The notes under the pieces are model-generated. The model was not told the origin of the DNA and did no database searches. It saw nothing but the letters and a program-made list of their open reading frames with translations. The position numbers and the translations under genes are program-made. This document shows positions 18,231 through 26,966 of a stretch of DNA of 64,000 nucleotides, in pieces. Each line of letters starts with the position of its first letter. Within the stretch, counting starts at the first letter, position 1. Source of the DNA: Pedobacter sp. W3I1 (GTDB taxonomy: Bacteria > Bacteroidota > Bacteroidia > Sphingobacteriales > Sphingobacteriaceae); the NCBI RefSeq assembly GCF_030816015.1, contig NZ_JAUSXN010000001.1, positions 2,666,001 to 2,730,000 of the forward strand, in the 5' to 3' direction.

Positions 18231-20309
18231 ATGAAAAAAATAGTTATCGTTTTAGCTTTCGCAGGTATTATTTTAATTGCTGGCGGATGTAAAAAATTTC
18301 TCGACTCTGATTACCTCTTTGATGAGCGGTTAACCACAGAAGAGGTTTTTACCAATACCGATTATGCAAACAGATGGTTGGCGCAGGCCTACTCATTTCT
18401 GGGCAGTAATTTTATGCAGGATGTAAGCAGCAAGAAATACATGCCCTTTAATTTTGCTGATGATATGTATTACGGTGATGAAAGCGATGGGTACAAAAGA
18501 TGGAAAAACGGACAATACACTGAAAATGGATTGAATGGCGAAAGCAAAGAAATTTGGAATGTGGCCTATAAAGGCATCCGTCAAGCTTCTATATTTATTA
18601 ATAATATTGACATCAATAAGCAGTTTACCGCAAAAGAAATTGCAAATCTTAAGGGGCAGGCAAGGTTTTTAAGAGCCTACTTTTATTGGGTACTGTTACG
18701 TACCTATGGTCCGGTGCCGATTGTACCCAATGAAGGGATTGATTACACCAAAGAGTATGATGAAATTGCACAGCCACGGAATACCTACGAAGAATGTGCA
18801 GTTTACCTCTCGAACGAACTGGTAGAAGCCGCTAAAGGACTTTCACTTCAGCAGGGGATACAACAGCTAGCAAGGCCAACCCGTGGTGCAGCTCTAGCGC
18901 TCCGTGCCCGGATACTTTTGTATGCAGCAAGTCCGCTGGCTAACGGAAAAGCACCTGCTGATGTAGCTGCGGCACTGGCTACCAAAGATGGCAAACCCTT
19001 ACTTTCCCGAACCTATGATGAATCCAAATGGGCCAGGGCTGCTGCCGCTGCCAAGGATGTAATAGATATGGGCCAATACCGTTTGTATGTTGCTTATAAA
19101 AAAACAACAGGCGATGCTGCTTATCCGGCAACTGTTACTCCTCCATTTGACAGTAATTTTTCTAATAGTGCCTGGCCTTCGGGCTGGAGCGATATCGATC
19201 CTTACGAGTCGTACCGCGCTTTGTTTAACGGAACAGTTCCTGCCTATCAAAATCCCGAACTGATTTTCACTCATGGCCAAAATCAGGGAGGCGAAGGCAT
19301 AAACGTTTTGGTACTGCATCAGTTGCCGCGCCTGGAGGGCAAGGGCTACAATTCGCATGGCATGACTCAAAAGCAGGTTGATGCCTATGCCATGAATGAT
19401 GGTAACGATATACCAGGAATGAACAGCATGTACGCCGGAAGACAGGGCTATGAGGGCCGCTATAATACGCAGCCCCGCACAACGGGTTTTGTAACGCAGA
19501 CGGAACTGACCAAATACCCAGAGTTGGGGCCTTTGGGCGTTGGGGTAAATAAACAGTTCGTACAACGCGAGCCCCGTTTTTATGCGTCGGTATCATATAA
19601 CGGTTCTACATGGAATCTCCTCAATGCAGAAAGCGTAAGAGATGAAAAAAGTAATGTACAGATATTCTACTATCGGGGCGATCCTAATGGTTATAAAAAT
19701 ACGACCTACTGGCCACGTACGGGGGTGGGTATTAAAAAATATGTGCATCCGGATGATATCAGCAATGTGGCGCTTACCGCTTATGATCAAAGCCGTATGA
19801 AACAAAAAGTTGATCCTGCTATCCGTTATGCGGAAGTATTGCTGATTTATGCAGAAGCCTTAAATGAGCTGAACGGATCTTATAACATCCCATCGTGGGA
19901 CGGAAGTAAAACACAGGTAATTTCAAGGAACATTTCGGAAATGAAAAGAGGAATTCAGCCTATCCGCATCCGTGCCGGATTAGCTGATTATCCGGGTGAT
20001 GTTTATGCTGATCCAAATAGATTTCGTATAAGATTGAAAAGAGAACGCCAGGTTGAGTTATTTGCCGAGGGGCACCGCTATTTCGATCTGCGCCGTTGGA
20101 CCGATGCGCAATCGGAAGAGTCGGCCCCGGTTTATGGATACAATGCCTATGCCACTAAAGCGCAGGCAGACCTTTTCCATAGCGTGGTTGAAACACCATC
20201 ATTACCTTCCATTTTTACGCTCAAAATGTGGTTTTGGCCAATTCATTTTGACGAATTGAAGCGCAACAAATACCTGACACAAAATCCGGGCTGGACAAAT
20301 CCTGAATAA
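18231..20309 (+). CDS. SusD/RagB-type glycan-binding lipoprotein (PUL pair 1)
   Basis: 692 residues, long for the family. Lipoprotein signal with lipobox ending GGC, followed by KKFLD, the typical SusD mature N-terminus. TPR-like helices carry the family motif GQARFLRAYFYWVLLR, and the C-terminus has the usual RLKRERQVELFAEGHRYFDL box. It forms the lid of the SusC pore encoded just upstream. Extra length between about 300 and 560 may widen the ligand cleft. It is followed after 19 bases by the DUF1735-type lipoprotein. Confidence 0.95.
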   Translation: MKKIVIVLAFAGIILIAGGCKKFLDSDYLFDERLTTEEVFTNTDYANRWLAQAYSFLGSNFMQDVSSKKYMPFNFADDMYYGDESDGYKRWKNGQYTENGLNGESKEIWNVAYKGIRQASIFINNIDINKQFTAKEIANLKGQARFLRAYFYWVLLRTYGPVPIVPNEGIDYTKEYDEIAQPRNTYEECAVYLSNELVEAAKGLSLQQGIQQLARPTRGAALALRARILLYAASPLANGKAPADVAAALATKDGKPLLSRTYDESKWARAAAAAKDVIDMGQYRLYVAYKKTTGDAAYPATVTPPFDSNFSNSAWPSGWSDIDPYESYRALFNGTVPAYQNPELIFTHGQNQGGEGINVLVLHQLPRLEGKGYNSHGMTQKQVDAYAMNDGNDIPGMNSMYAGRQGYEGRYNTQPRTTGFVTQTELTKYPELGPLGVGVNKQFVQREPRFYASVSYNGSTWNLLNAESVRDEKSNVQIFYYRGDPNGYKNTTYWPRTGVGIKKYVHPDDISNVALTAYDQSRMKQKVDPAIRYAEVLLIYAEALNELNGSYNIPSWDGSKTQVISRNISEMKRGIQPIRIRAGLADYPGDVYADPNRFRIRLKRERQVELFAEGHRYFDLRRWTDAQSEESAPVYGYNAYATKAQADLFHSVVETPSLPSIFTLKMWFWPIHFDELKRNKYLTQNPGWTNPE

Positions 20310-20328
20310 CAATTATAATCTGCAAAAA

Positions 20329-21330
20329 ATGAAGAAGTATATATATATCCTATTTTTATTGATAACAACAGCGGCATGCTTTGTTTCATGTAATGATGAA
20401 TGGAAGGAAGAACAATTCGTCCAAACAGCATCATTTAAATCAAATCCGACTGCCCAGGGAGTAAGTTGGAGTTATTTACGTTATAATGCCACAGGAAAGG
20501 TGAGGTTTAACCTTCCGATTATCATCAGTGGTTCTACACCAAATCTAAAAAGCCGTACCATACATCTCGGCTTAGACCCTGATACGCTGGCAAAATTAAA
20601 TCAGGAGCAGTATGGGCACCGACAGGAGCTGTATTTTAAACAATTGGACCAGAAGTATTATACGATGCCCCAAACCATAGATGTACCGGCAGGGGTAAGC
20701 ACAGTTACTGTACCCATCGATTTTACTTTGGGAGATCTGGATCAATCTGATAAATGGGTATTACCGTTACAGATCTTAAACGATCCTTCTTATGATTATC
20801 AGGCCAATCCACAAAAATATTATCGTAGGGCTATGCTGCGGATTACTCCATTTAATGATTATTCTGGAGAATATGGAGGTACTTTGTATAAAATATTTCT
20901 CGATGGTGATACTGAACCCTTAACCCTAAATACCCACCGAACTTTTGTGGTGGATGATAAAACTATTTTTCTATATGCCGGAATCAGGGATATAGATTAC
21001 CTGGACCGCAAAAACTATAAGGTATTTATTAAGTTTACCGATCAGAATATCGATATACAGAAGAAAAAGTTAGAAATCTGGAGCGATAATACTGCAAATA
21101 ATAAATTTAAAATCGGTGCACTTCAATCATATTATACCAGAGATGAAGCCTGGGACCCAAAACTTCCATACCTGAAACATATTTACACCACCCTTTATTT
21201 ATCCTATGAGTTTGAGGATTATACTACAGTGCCCGGGCAAAGGTTAAAATATAAAGTGGATGGGACATTATCCATGCAGCGCGACCTGAATACATTGATA
21301 CCGGATCAGGATCAGCAAATTCAATGGTAG
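20329..21330 (+). CDS. DUF1735/DUF4973-type surface lipoprotein
   Basis: 333 residues. Lipoprotein signal with lipobox at FVSC, then an all-beta protein. The N-terminal half resembles the BT_3987-like/DUF1735 domain (VPAGVSTVTVPIDFTL) and the C-terminal half the strands common to DUF4973 or DUF4361. Such proteins are encoded next to SusC/SusD and are considered surface glycan-binding proteins. It is the last gene of the first PUL operon. The exact C-terminal family is uncertain. Confidence 0.8.
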   Translation: MKKYIYILFLLITTAACFVSCNDEWKEEQFVQTASFKSNPTAQGVSWSYLRYNATGKVRFNLPIIISGSTPNLKSRTIHLGLDPDTLAKLNQEQYGHRQELYFKQLDQKYYTMPQTIDVPAGVSTVTVPIDFTLGDLDQSDKWVLPLQILNDPSYDYQANPQKYYRRAMLRITPFNDYSGEYGGTLYKIFLDGDTEPLTLNTHRTFVVDDKTIFLYAGIRDIDYLDRKNYKVFIKFTDQNIDIQKKKLEIWSDNTANNKFKIGALQSYYTRDEAWDPKLPYLKHIYTTLYLSYEFEDYTTVPGQRLKYKVDGTLSMQRDLNTLIPDQDQQIQW

Positions 21331-21538
21331 GCTAGCTGTTTAAAGATCAGGTTTTTTAAAATATTAGTGTCCGGTAAATGGCTAATAGAAAATAAAGGGG
21401 CTGTATCATATTTGTAAGCTCATTCGGAATTTGTCAATGTTGAGCTTGTCTAGAAATCGGGGTAAGTAGTCGAAACGCTTGTGAGATATTTAAGCAAGTC
21501 CTTTGACTGGCTACAATTGTAACCCCCAGTAGAAAAAT

Positions 21539-21658
21539 CGTCATCTCGACCGAAGCAAAGCGGAGTGGAGAGATCTTTGAACTATGTTACCAAAAAGTTT
21601 AAAGATTTCTCCATTACGCTACCGATGAAAAATCGGTAAGCTTCAGTCGAAATGACGA
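21539..21658. repeat. REP/MITE-like inverted repeat, TCATCTCGAC type
   Basis: The ends CGTCATCTCGACCGAAG and CTTCAGTCGAAATGACG are inverted. Inside are GGAGAGATCTTT and AAAGATTTCTCC arms. Related elements occur at 44417, 53624, 61366 and 62861. It fills the gap after the DUF1735-type gene. Confidence 0.75.
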
Positions 21659-21771
21659 TATTATTTCTCGCAAATTTACCTGTCATTAATATTGCTTTTA
21701 TACAATAAATTAATCCTCTGGATAAGATTTACTATTCCTCAATCTAAAATAATCAGCTTTCAATGGCATCA

Positions 21772-23511
21772 TTAATTATTCATTAATCTAAAACTGCTAA
21801 AAGTCCCTGTTTGCGAAAGATTTCCTTTTGCGACAATACCGGCTCTGTATCCCATTCCCCAGGGTACATATTTGGCTGCTAAAAAATCTGTACGATAAAA
21901 ACTAAGCCATTCTGCTCCTTGTTTTTTATGAAAAAATTCTATTTGTTTCCCACCGCTACTGATCTGCATTTTCAATTGCACCGGGCCAGCTAAACTTTCT
22001 TTTGATGCTTTAAGAATCGTGTATGCACCTTCAAAATTATCAAAAACAACAAAGCCATCTTTCGAGGCTGTGATGCCTATTCCACCAAGTTCGCCGGGCC
22101 ATTTGCTTTTAAAAATGGCACCGCCCAGGCAAATTCCTGTTTTTGCTGCACTGGGCTTTATTTCGGCACTGATGCTAAAATTTACCGTTTTAATGTACTG
22201 ACCCAGAAAGGTGCCAAGTGCATGGTTTTCATCAGATGCTGCTAATGTTAACCCTTTATCAAAAGACATCGCTGGCCTTTGCGATTTGGAAGGCCATTGC
22301 CAGGCAAGATCAAGTTTTTGATCATTTTCAAAATTGTCGACAAAATTAAGGTCGGCCTTTGGCCGGTTGGGGAGGGTTGCATTATGCAATACAGGCCAGC
22401 CATCAACACCAACAATTAATTCTTCTATAATGCCCTCTCTGCCTACAAAAACATCATAACTTTTGTTAAAGGCATGGTACAGCATAAACAACCTGTTGTC
22501 TGCAGTTTTTACCACTGTGCCATGGCCGGGGCAATTCCACTTGTCGTTACTCACCATTATCGGGTTGTTGCTGTATTTCTCCCAAACACCACTATTCAGG
22601 TCTTTCGTTCTGGCAATTCCTGTTTTGTAATTGCATTTTGCATCACAGCAGCCGCCAACAGAATAGAGGCTGTAAACATATTCTCCCAAAGTAAAAAAAC
22701 AAGCGCCTTCAACCAATCCGGTTTCCCAAGGCTGACTATTGGTAAATACTTTGCTCTTTTGCCCGAGTAATTTTGTCCGGCTAGCATTAATTTCCTGTTT
22801 CCAGATCCAGCTTTCTTTGCCACAGCCATTACCGTCATTTTTCCAGAAAGCATAAATTTTGCCATTGTGTGGCAATTCAAATGCGTCTATTGCGCCACAT
22901 TCATCTTCAATAATAACGGGACCATTATCGGTAAATTTACCGCTTTCAATTTTATCTGCATCAATCCAGGCTGTGCCGCACTGTAAACCCGGATTACCTT
23001 TTGTTTCCCTGTTGTGCGCTGTATAATAGGCATAAATCCGGTGCTGTTTCTGATCATAAACCAGTTCCGATGCCCAAAAGTTATTTTCGCCCCATTGGTT
23101 TTTCATATCCTTAAATCCATCCGGAAAAACATGGTTGATCAGTTTCCAGTTTTTAAGGTCGGTTGATTTATATATAGTAAAATAAGGAGCCCACTCGTTT
23201 GTGGTAGAAGTGGCGTAATACACCTTTCCAACCCTAATGATAGAAGGATCCGGATTATCGCCTGGGAGGGCGGGGTTTACCAGCAGGTGCGTAATGTTTT
23301 CTGTGTGGGAGTTTTCGGTTTGTGTTTTTTTTAGTCCGCAGGAAAACAGGCAAAAGCTAATCAGCAAATAAACCATGCAAGTACACAAAGGTTGTATTGT
23401 TAAGTTACAGGGCATTTTTGCTGCTATTTTGTTCGTTTTTTTTGCTCCTACAACACCGTTTATATGTTTTTTTAAAAATGTAGATAATCGAAAAGTGATC
23501 ATGTATTTCAA
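21772..23511 (-). CDS. Glycoside hydrolase family 43 lipoprotein with C-terminal DUF1349-like domain
   Basis: 579 residues in the longest frame. A lipobox (LFSC, Cys58) indicates an exported lipoprotein; starts at Met33 (23415) or Met46 (23376) would give a more usual signal length, so the start is uncertain. The five-bladed propeller shows the GH43 triad: Asp88 (NPDPS, base), Asp209 (GAIDAF, pKa modulator) and Glu268 (LVEGACF, acid). About 385-579 is a beta-sandwich like DUF1349/concanavalin. GH43 enzymes cut arabinose or xylose linkages, fitting arabinan side chains of pectin. It is transcribed alone, against the SusCD operon. A degenerate copy of the PUL promoter block may lie just upstream. 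Confidence 0.9.
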   Translation of the reverse strand: MKYMITFRLSTFLKKHINGVVGAKKTNKIAAKMPCNLTIQPLCTCMVYLLISFCLFSCGLKKTQTENSHTENITHLLVNPALPGDNPDPSIIRVGKVYYATSTTNEWAPYFTIYKSTDLKNWKLINHVFPDGFKDMKNQWGENNFWASELVYDQKQHRIYAYYTAHNRETKGNPGLQCGTAWIDADKIESGKFTDNGPVIIEDECGAIDAFELPHNGKIYAFWKNDGNGCGKESWIWKQEINASRTKLLGQKSKVFTNSQPWETGLVEGACFFTLGEYVYSLYSVGGCCDAKCNYKTGIARTKDLNSGVWEKYSNNPIMVSNDKWNCPGHGTVVKTADNRLFMLYHAFNKSYDVFVGREGIIEELIVGVDGWPVLHNATLPNRPKADLNFVDNFENDQKLDLAWQWPSKSQRPAMSFDKGLTLAASDENHALGTFLGQYIKTVNFSISAEIKPSAAKTGICLGGAIFKSKWPGELGGIGITASKDGFVVFDNFEGAYTILKASKESLAGPVQLKMQISSGGKQIEFFHKKQGAEWLSFYRTDFLAAKYVPWGMGYRAGIVAKGNLSQTGTFSSFRLMNN

Positions 23512-23584
23512 GGTATAAATTGTCTTTTTGGTATTTGGTTATTTTTCCGAAAATAAACAATTATACACAGGGAGAAAGGGCTGC

Positions 23585-23640
23585 CAAAGTTGGAGCACCA
23601 CTCACAAATGAATGTTTTATTACTAATCATTGTGGCGCAA
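23585..23640 (-). promoter_or_regulatory. Tentative degenerate copy of the PUL promoter block (minus strand)
   Basis: Read on the minus strand, 23640-23613 matches the 28-base operator at 16 positions, including both ends (TTG... and ...AAACA), followed by 20 bases and CAACTTTG. Spacing is one base short of the four good copies. It points at the GH43 gene. Confidence 0.3.
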
Positions 23641-23793
23641 CCTACTCTTTTTTAATCCGTTTTTAGTTATTTTTTATTTTTAAGTTATTGATTTTTAATG
23701 TGTTAATTGTGTTTTTGTCTGTTCGGTTATGTGTTTATAAACGAGCTTTTAATCTGGCGATTCTTCTTTTTTTACGGTTTTTGATCAGGTAAA

Positions 23794-23850
23794 ATGAGAC
23801 AAATCAACAATAAATTGAACATATTTTACAAGGTACATTGGCTTACTTTG
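23794..23850 (+). promoter_or_regulatory. PUL promoter/operator block, copy 2
   Basis: ATGAGACAAATCAACAA begins the operator, TTGAACA ends it at 23821, then 21 bases and TTACTTTG at 23843-23850. It lies 178 bases upstream of the DUF1080 gene start. Confidence 0.75.
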
Positions 23851-23933
23851 GCATTAACCAATTATAAACCCGTAAATCAAATCATATTGTAAATGCTACG
23901 ACTACCGGCAAGCGGATACCAATGAAGCGCTAT

Positions 23934-23948
23934 CACACTTATTGTGTG
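23934..23948 (+). other. Small leader hairpin before a T-rich stretch
   Basis: CACAC (23934-23938) and GTGTG (23944-23948) flank a five-base loop and are followed by TTTGTTCTTT. It lies between promoter copy 2 and the DUF1080 start, as hairpins also do in the other leaders. Confidence 0.3.
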
Positions 23949-24027
23949 TTTGTTCTTTAAGCACCCGCAAAAGTAATTGCAAACTCAAATCTTTAAACAC
24001 ATCAAAATAACTATAAATTAAAATTCA

Positions 24028-24765
24028 ATGAAAAACCACAGGTTAATTTACTTGCTAATATTGGGCATTTTTGCCGTAAACCTAACTTATGCTCAAAATA
24101 TACTCAGCAAAAGCGAAAAAAAGGAAGGGTTTAAATTGCTCTGGAACGGCAAGGATGCAAGCGGTTGGCGTGCGATATTTAAAGCACAGTTTCCTGCCAA
24201 AGGTTGGGGGATGAAAGATGGAATTTTAACGGTATTGGCATCCAATGGAAAAGAGCAGGGTTCAGGTGGCGATATCGTAACCAAAGATAAATATTCGGCT
24301 TTCATATTAAAATTCGATTTCAAACTTACTGCAGGTGCCAACAGTGGGATAAAATATTTTGTAACTGAAGAAGAAAAAACCAATCTGTCTGGCATCGGTC
24401 TTGAGTTTCAGGTACTGGATGATGAAAAACATCCTGATGCGAAACTGGGGAAAAACGGTAACCGAAAGCTTGCCTCTTTGTATGATCTTATTCCATCAAA
24501 CAAACCTGCTTCGGTAATTAAAGCCATCGGCGAATGGAATAGTGGTGAGATTCGTGTTTACCCGAACAACCATGTAGAACATTGGTTAAACGGCGTAAAA
24601 GTGGTGGAGTATGAGCGCGGATCAGAAGCTTTCAGAAAACTGGTGGCTGGAAGTAAATACAAAACATGGAAAAACTTTGGAGAAGCTAAAAAGGGACATA
24701 TCCTGATCCAGGATCACGGCAACAATGTTTCGTACAGAAACATCAAAATAAAAATACTTAAATAA
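24028..24765 (+). CDS. DUF1080 (3-keto-disaccharide hydrolase/lyase type) exported protein
   Basis: 245 residues with a signal peptide (ending NLTYAQ) and one DUF1080 jelly-roll domain (about 30-244; motifs [35 protein letters not shown]). The family is linked to 3-keto-glycoside cleavage, acting after a Gfo/Idh/MocA enzyme oxidises the sugar at C3. The stop overlaps the ATG of exactly such an oxidoreductase (TAATG), which supports the assignment. Preceded by PUL promoter copy 2. Whether this member hydrolyses or eliminates cannot be told from sequence. Confidence 0.88.
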   Translation: MKNHRLIYLLILGIFAVNLTYAQNILSKSEKKEGFKLLWNGKDASGWRAIFKAQFPAKGWGMKDGILTVLASNGKEQGSGGDIVTKDKYSAFILKFDFKLTAGANSGIKYFVTEEEKTNLSGIGLEFQVLDDEKHPDAKLGKNGNRKLASLYDLIPSNKPASVIKAIGEWNSGEIRVYPNNHVEHWLNGVKVVEYERGSEAFRKLVAGSKYKTWKNFGEAKKGHILIQDHGNNVSYRNIKIKILK

Positions 24766-26129
24766 TGAGTGTTATGGAAGAATCGAGAAGAGACTTTATA
24801 AAAAAGGCAGCTATTGCTGCAGCAGGAACTTATGCAGGTACTTTTGGGATGTCGGCCAAAAGTTATGCGAATATTATCGGTGCCAATAACCGGGTTAGGG
24901 TTGGCGTGGTTGGTTTTTCTGATCGCTTTAAAGATACGCTGTTCCCGTGCTTTTTGAACCATAATAAGGAACTTAACTTTGATATTGTTGCCCTTTCTGA
25001 CCTATGGAGTTACCGTCGTGATTTAGGTGCTGAACACATTAAAAGTAAAATCGGCCATAACATTACTTCCTGTAAAAACAATGACGAACTTTATGCATTG
25101 AAAGACCTTGATGCCGTAATCATCAGTACACCGGATTTTGCACATGCGTTGCACGCCATAGAGGCTGTTAAAAACAAAAAGGACGTGTATTGCGAAAAAC
25201 CTTTTGCCGAAACCATGGATGATGCCAATGCAGCATTGAAAGCGGTGAGGTCTTCGAAACAGATTCTGCAGATTGGTTCGCAACGCCGCAGTGGACAAAA
25301 TTACCAGGCTGCTGCCGATTTTATCAAAGCAGGTAAATTTGGTGGTCTTACCATGGTAGAGTTGAGCTGGAACGTAAACCAACCTGGCCGTTGGCGCCGC
25401 CCCGATTTGGTGGCCAAGCTGAAAGAACAAGATACCGATTGGAAACGCTTTTTGTTAAACCGGCCATACGAAGCCTTTGATCCCAGGATATACCTCGAAT
25501 ACCGCCTTTTCTGGCCATACTCATCAGGTATGCCCGGGCAATGGATGAGCCATCAAATTGATACGGTGCATTGGTTTACCGGATTATCTCACCCGCGAAG
25601 TGTAACTGCAAACGGTGGGATTTATCAATGGAAAGACGGTCGCCGCAATTGGGATACCACCACTGCTGTGTTTGACTATGGCCCGCTTGACGATATGACT
25701 AAAGGTTTCCAGGTGGTATTTACCTCCAGAATGCATAACGGGGATGAAAGACCGGCAGAAATCTACTATTCGAATGGGGGAGAATTAAACCTCATGACCA
25801 ATACCATATCGCCGCATGGTGGTTTAACGGCAAGAGCGGCGGCGGCGATGAAAATGAAGCCGAACCTGTTGCCCGAAATTAAACTTGCTGCACCTTCTGC
25901 GGCAGCGGCATCAGCCAATACAGGTGCAGATGTGTTAAGTTCTAACCATATGCGCAACTGGCTGGAGTGCATCCGCAGTAGAAAAGAACCTAATGCGCCT
26001 GTTGAGGCAGGCTATCAACATTCAATTGCTAATATTATGACCAATGCTGCTGTGCGCACCGGAGGAAAAGCAAGCTTTGACGTCACTCGTCAGCAGGTTA
26101 TGGTAGAGGGAAAAGTATTCAAATATTAA
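24765..26129 (+). CDS. Gfo/Idh/MocA-family oxidoreductase with Tat-type signal
   Basis: 454 residues. The N-terminus SRRDFIKKAA followed by an Ala-rich hydrophobic stretch is a twin-arginine export signal. The Rossmann domain follows (VGVVGFSD), with the family motif CEKPFAET carrying the catalytic-region Lys-Pro, and a C-terminal alpha/beta domain. A low-complexity Ala-rich stretch occurs near residues 350-385. Exported members with DUF1080 partners oxidise glycosides at C3 with tightly held NAD(P). Start at 24765 or the ATG at 24774; both keep the RR motif. Likely co-translated with DUF1080. Confidence 0.9.
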   Translation: MSVMEESRRDFIKKAAIAAAGTYAGTFGMSAKSYANIIGANNRVRVGVVGFSDRFKDTLFPCFLNHNKELNFDIVALSDLWSYRRDLGAEHIKSKIGHNITSCKNNDELYALKDLDAVIISTPDFAHALHAIEAVKNKKDVYCEKPFAETMDDANAALKAVRSSKQILQIGSQRRSGQNYQAAADFIKAGKFGGLTMVELSWNVNQPGRWRRPDLVAKLKEQDTDWKRFLLNRPYEAFDPRIYLEYRLFWPYSSGMPGQWMSHQIDTVHWFTGLSHPRSVTANGGIYQWKDGRRNWDTTTAVFDYGPLDDMTKGFQVVFTSRMHNGDERPAEIYYSNGGELNLMTNTISPHGGLTARAAAAMKMKPNLLPEIKLAAPSAAAASANTGADVLSSNHMRNWLECIRSRKEPNAPVEAGYQHSIANIMTNAAVRTGGKASFDVTRQQVMVEGKVFKY

Positions 26130-26142
26130 CCGTACTATGAAT

Positions 26143-26179
26143 AAAAGATGGTTGGATTAAATCTGGTCATCTTTTTTTT
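26143..26179. terminator. Bidirectional intrinsic terminator
   Basis: AAAAGATG (26143-26150) and CATCTTTT (26168-26175) form the stem and are followed by more Ts. It sits between the convergent oxidoreductase and response regulator genes, so it can serve both strands. Confidence 0.7.
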
Positions 26180-26181
26180 GC

Positions 26182-26964
26182 TTAAATTTCTTCATCCTTG
26201 GTATCCTTACTAAGCGAATTCATATATTCCTGGGGAGTGACTTTAAAATATCGTAGGAAATTTTTATTAAATAAGCTTTGAGAGCTGTAACCCACCATCT
26301 TCGCAATCTCAAAAAAGCTGAATTCGTTCTGAGCAATCAGCTTGGTGGCCTTTTTAAGGCGGGTAACATCAATCAGTTCTTTTGGCGATAGGGCAGAAAT
26401 CGCTTTTATCTTCCTGTATAGGGTAGGGCGACTCATGTGCATATGATCCGCAAGCTGATCGATATCCAAATAAGGGTCCTGAATGTTTTTACGCACATAT
26501 TCGTCTAGCCTTTTCAAAAATGCCTCTTCAATTTTTGAGTTTGCCACTACACGCACATCTTCGAAAGGCGCACTTGCAAAATGGGCTTTAATTTTTAAGC
26601 GGTTCTGGAGCAGGTTGGCCACCTGAACACGTAACAGCTGCGGCGAAAATGGTTTTTTGATATAAAGATCTGCACCCACTTCTAACCCTTCAATATGCGC
26701 CTTATATGTGTTTTTAGATGTCAATAAGATAATGGGGATGTGGCAATATTCTACGTTCGATTTGATGAGCCTGCAAAGTTCAAAACCATCAATCCCGGGC
26801 ATCATAATATCCGAAATGATAAGATCTACGATTTCATTATCCAGAATTTCCTGCGCAACCTCTCCATTAATGGCCAAATGCAATTTGTAGGTGTTCCCGA
26901 ATACCTGAGTTAAAAACTCAAGAATATCTTCATTATCATCAATAATTAAAATACTGTCAGTCAT
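26182..26964 (-). CDS. Response regulator with AraC-type DNA-binding domain (split HTCS, output half)
   Basis: 260 residues: receiver domain (about 3-120; LIIDDNED, Asp52 in ISDIMMPG, Lys in IKKPFSP) joined to an AraC/HTH_18 domain (about 160-255; DQLADHMHMSRPTLYRKIK, then FSFFEIAKMVGYSSQSLFNK). It starts two bases after the stop of the propeller sensor kinase. In most Bacteroidota PULs this exact receiver + HTH module is the C-terminus of one hybrid protein; here it is separate. Probable target: the 57-bp promoter blocks of this PUL. An intrinsic terminator follows. Confidence 0.93.
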   Translation of the reverse strand: MTDSILIIDDNEDILEFLTQVFGNTYKLHLAINGEVAQEILDNEIVDLIISDIMMPGIDGFELCRLIKSNVEYCHIPIILLTSKNTYKAHIEGLEVGADLYIKKPFSPQLLRVQVANLLQNRLKIKAHFASAPFEDVRVVANSKIEEAFLKRLDEYVRKNIQDPYLDIDQLADHMHMSRPTLYRKIKAISALSPKELIDVTRLKKATKLIAQNEFSFFEIAKMVGYSSQSLFNKNFLRYFKVTPQEYMNSLSKDTKDEEI

Positions 26965-26966
26965 GT

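Noticed and set aside
18999..19596. Long minus-strand frames inside the SusD gene
   Set aside because: Shadow frames of a clear SusD coding sequence, with no domain of their own.
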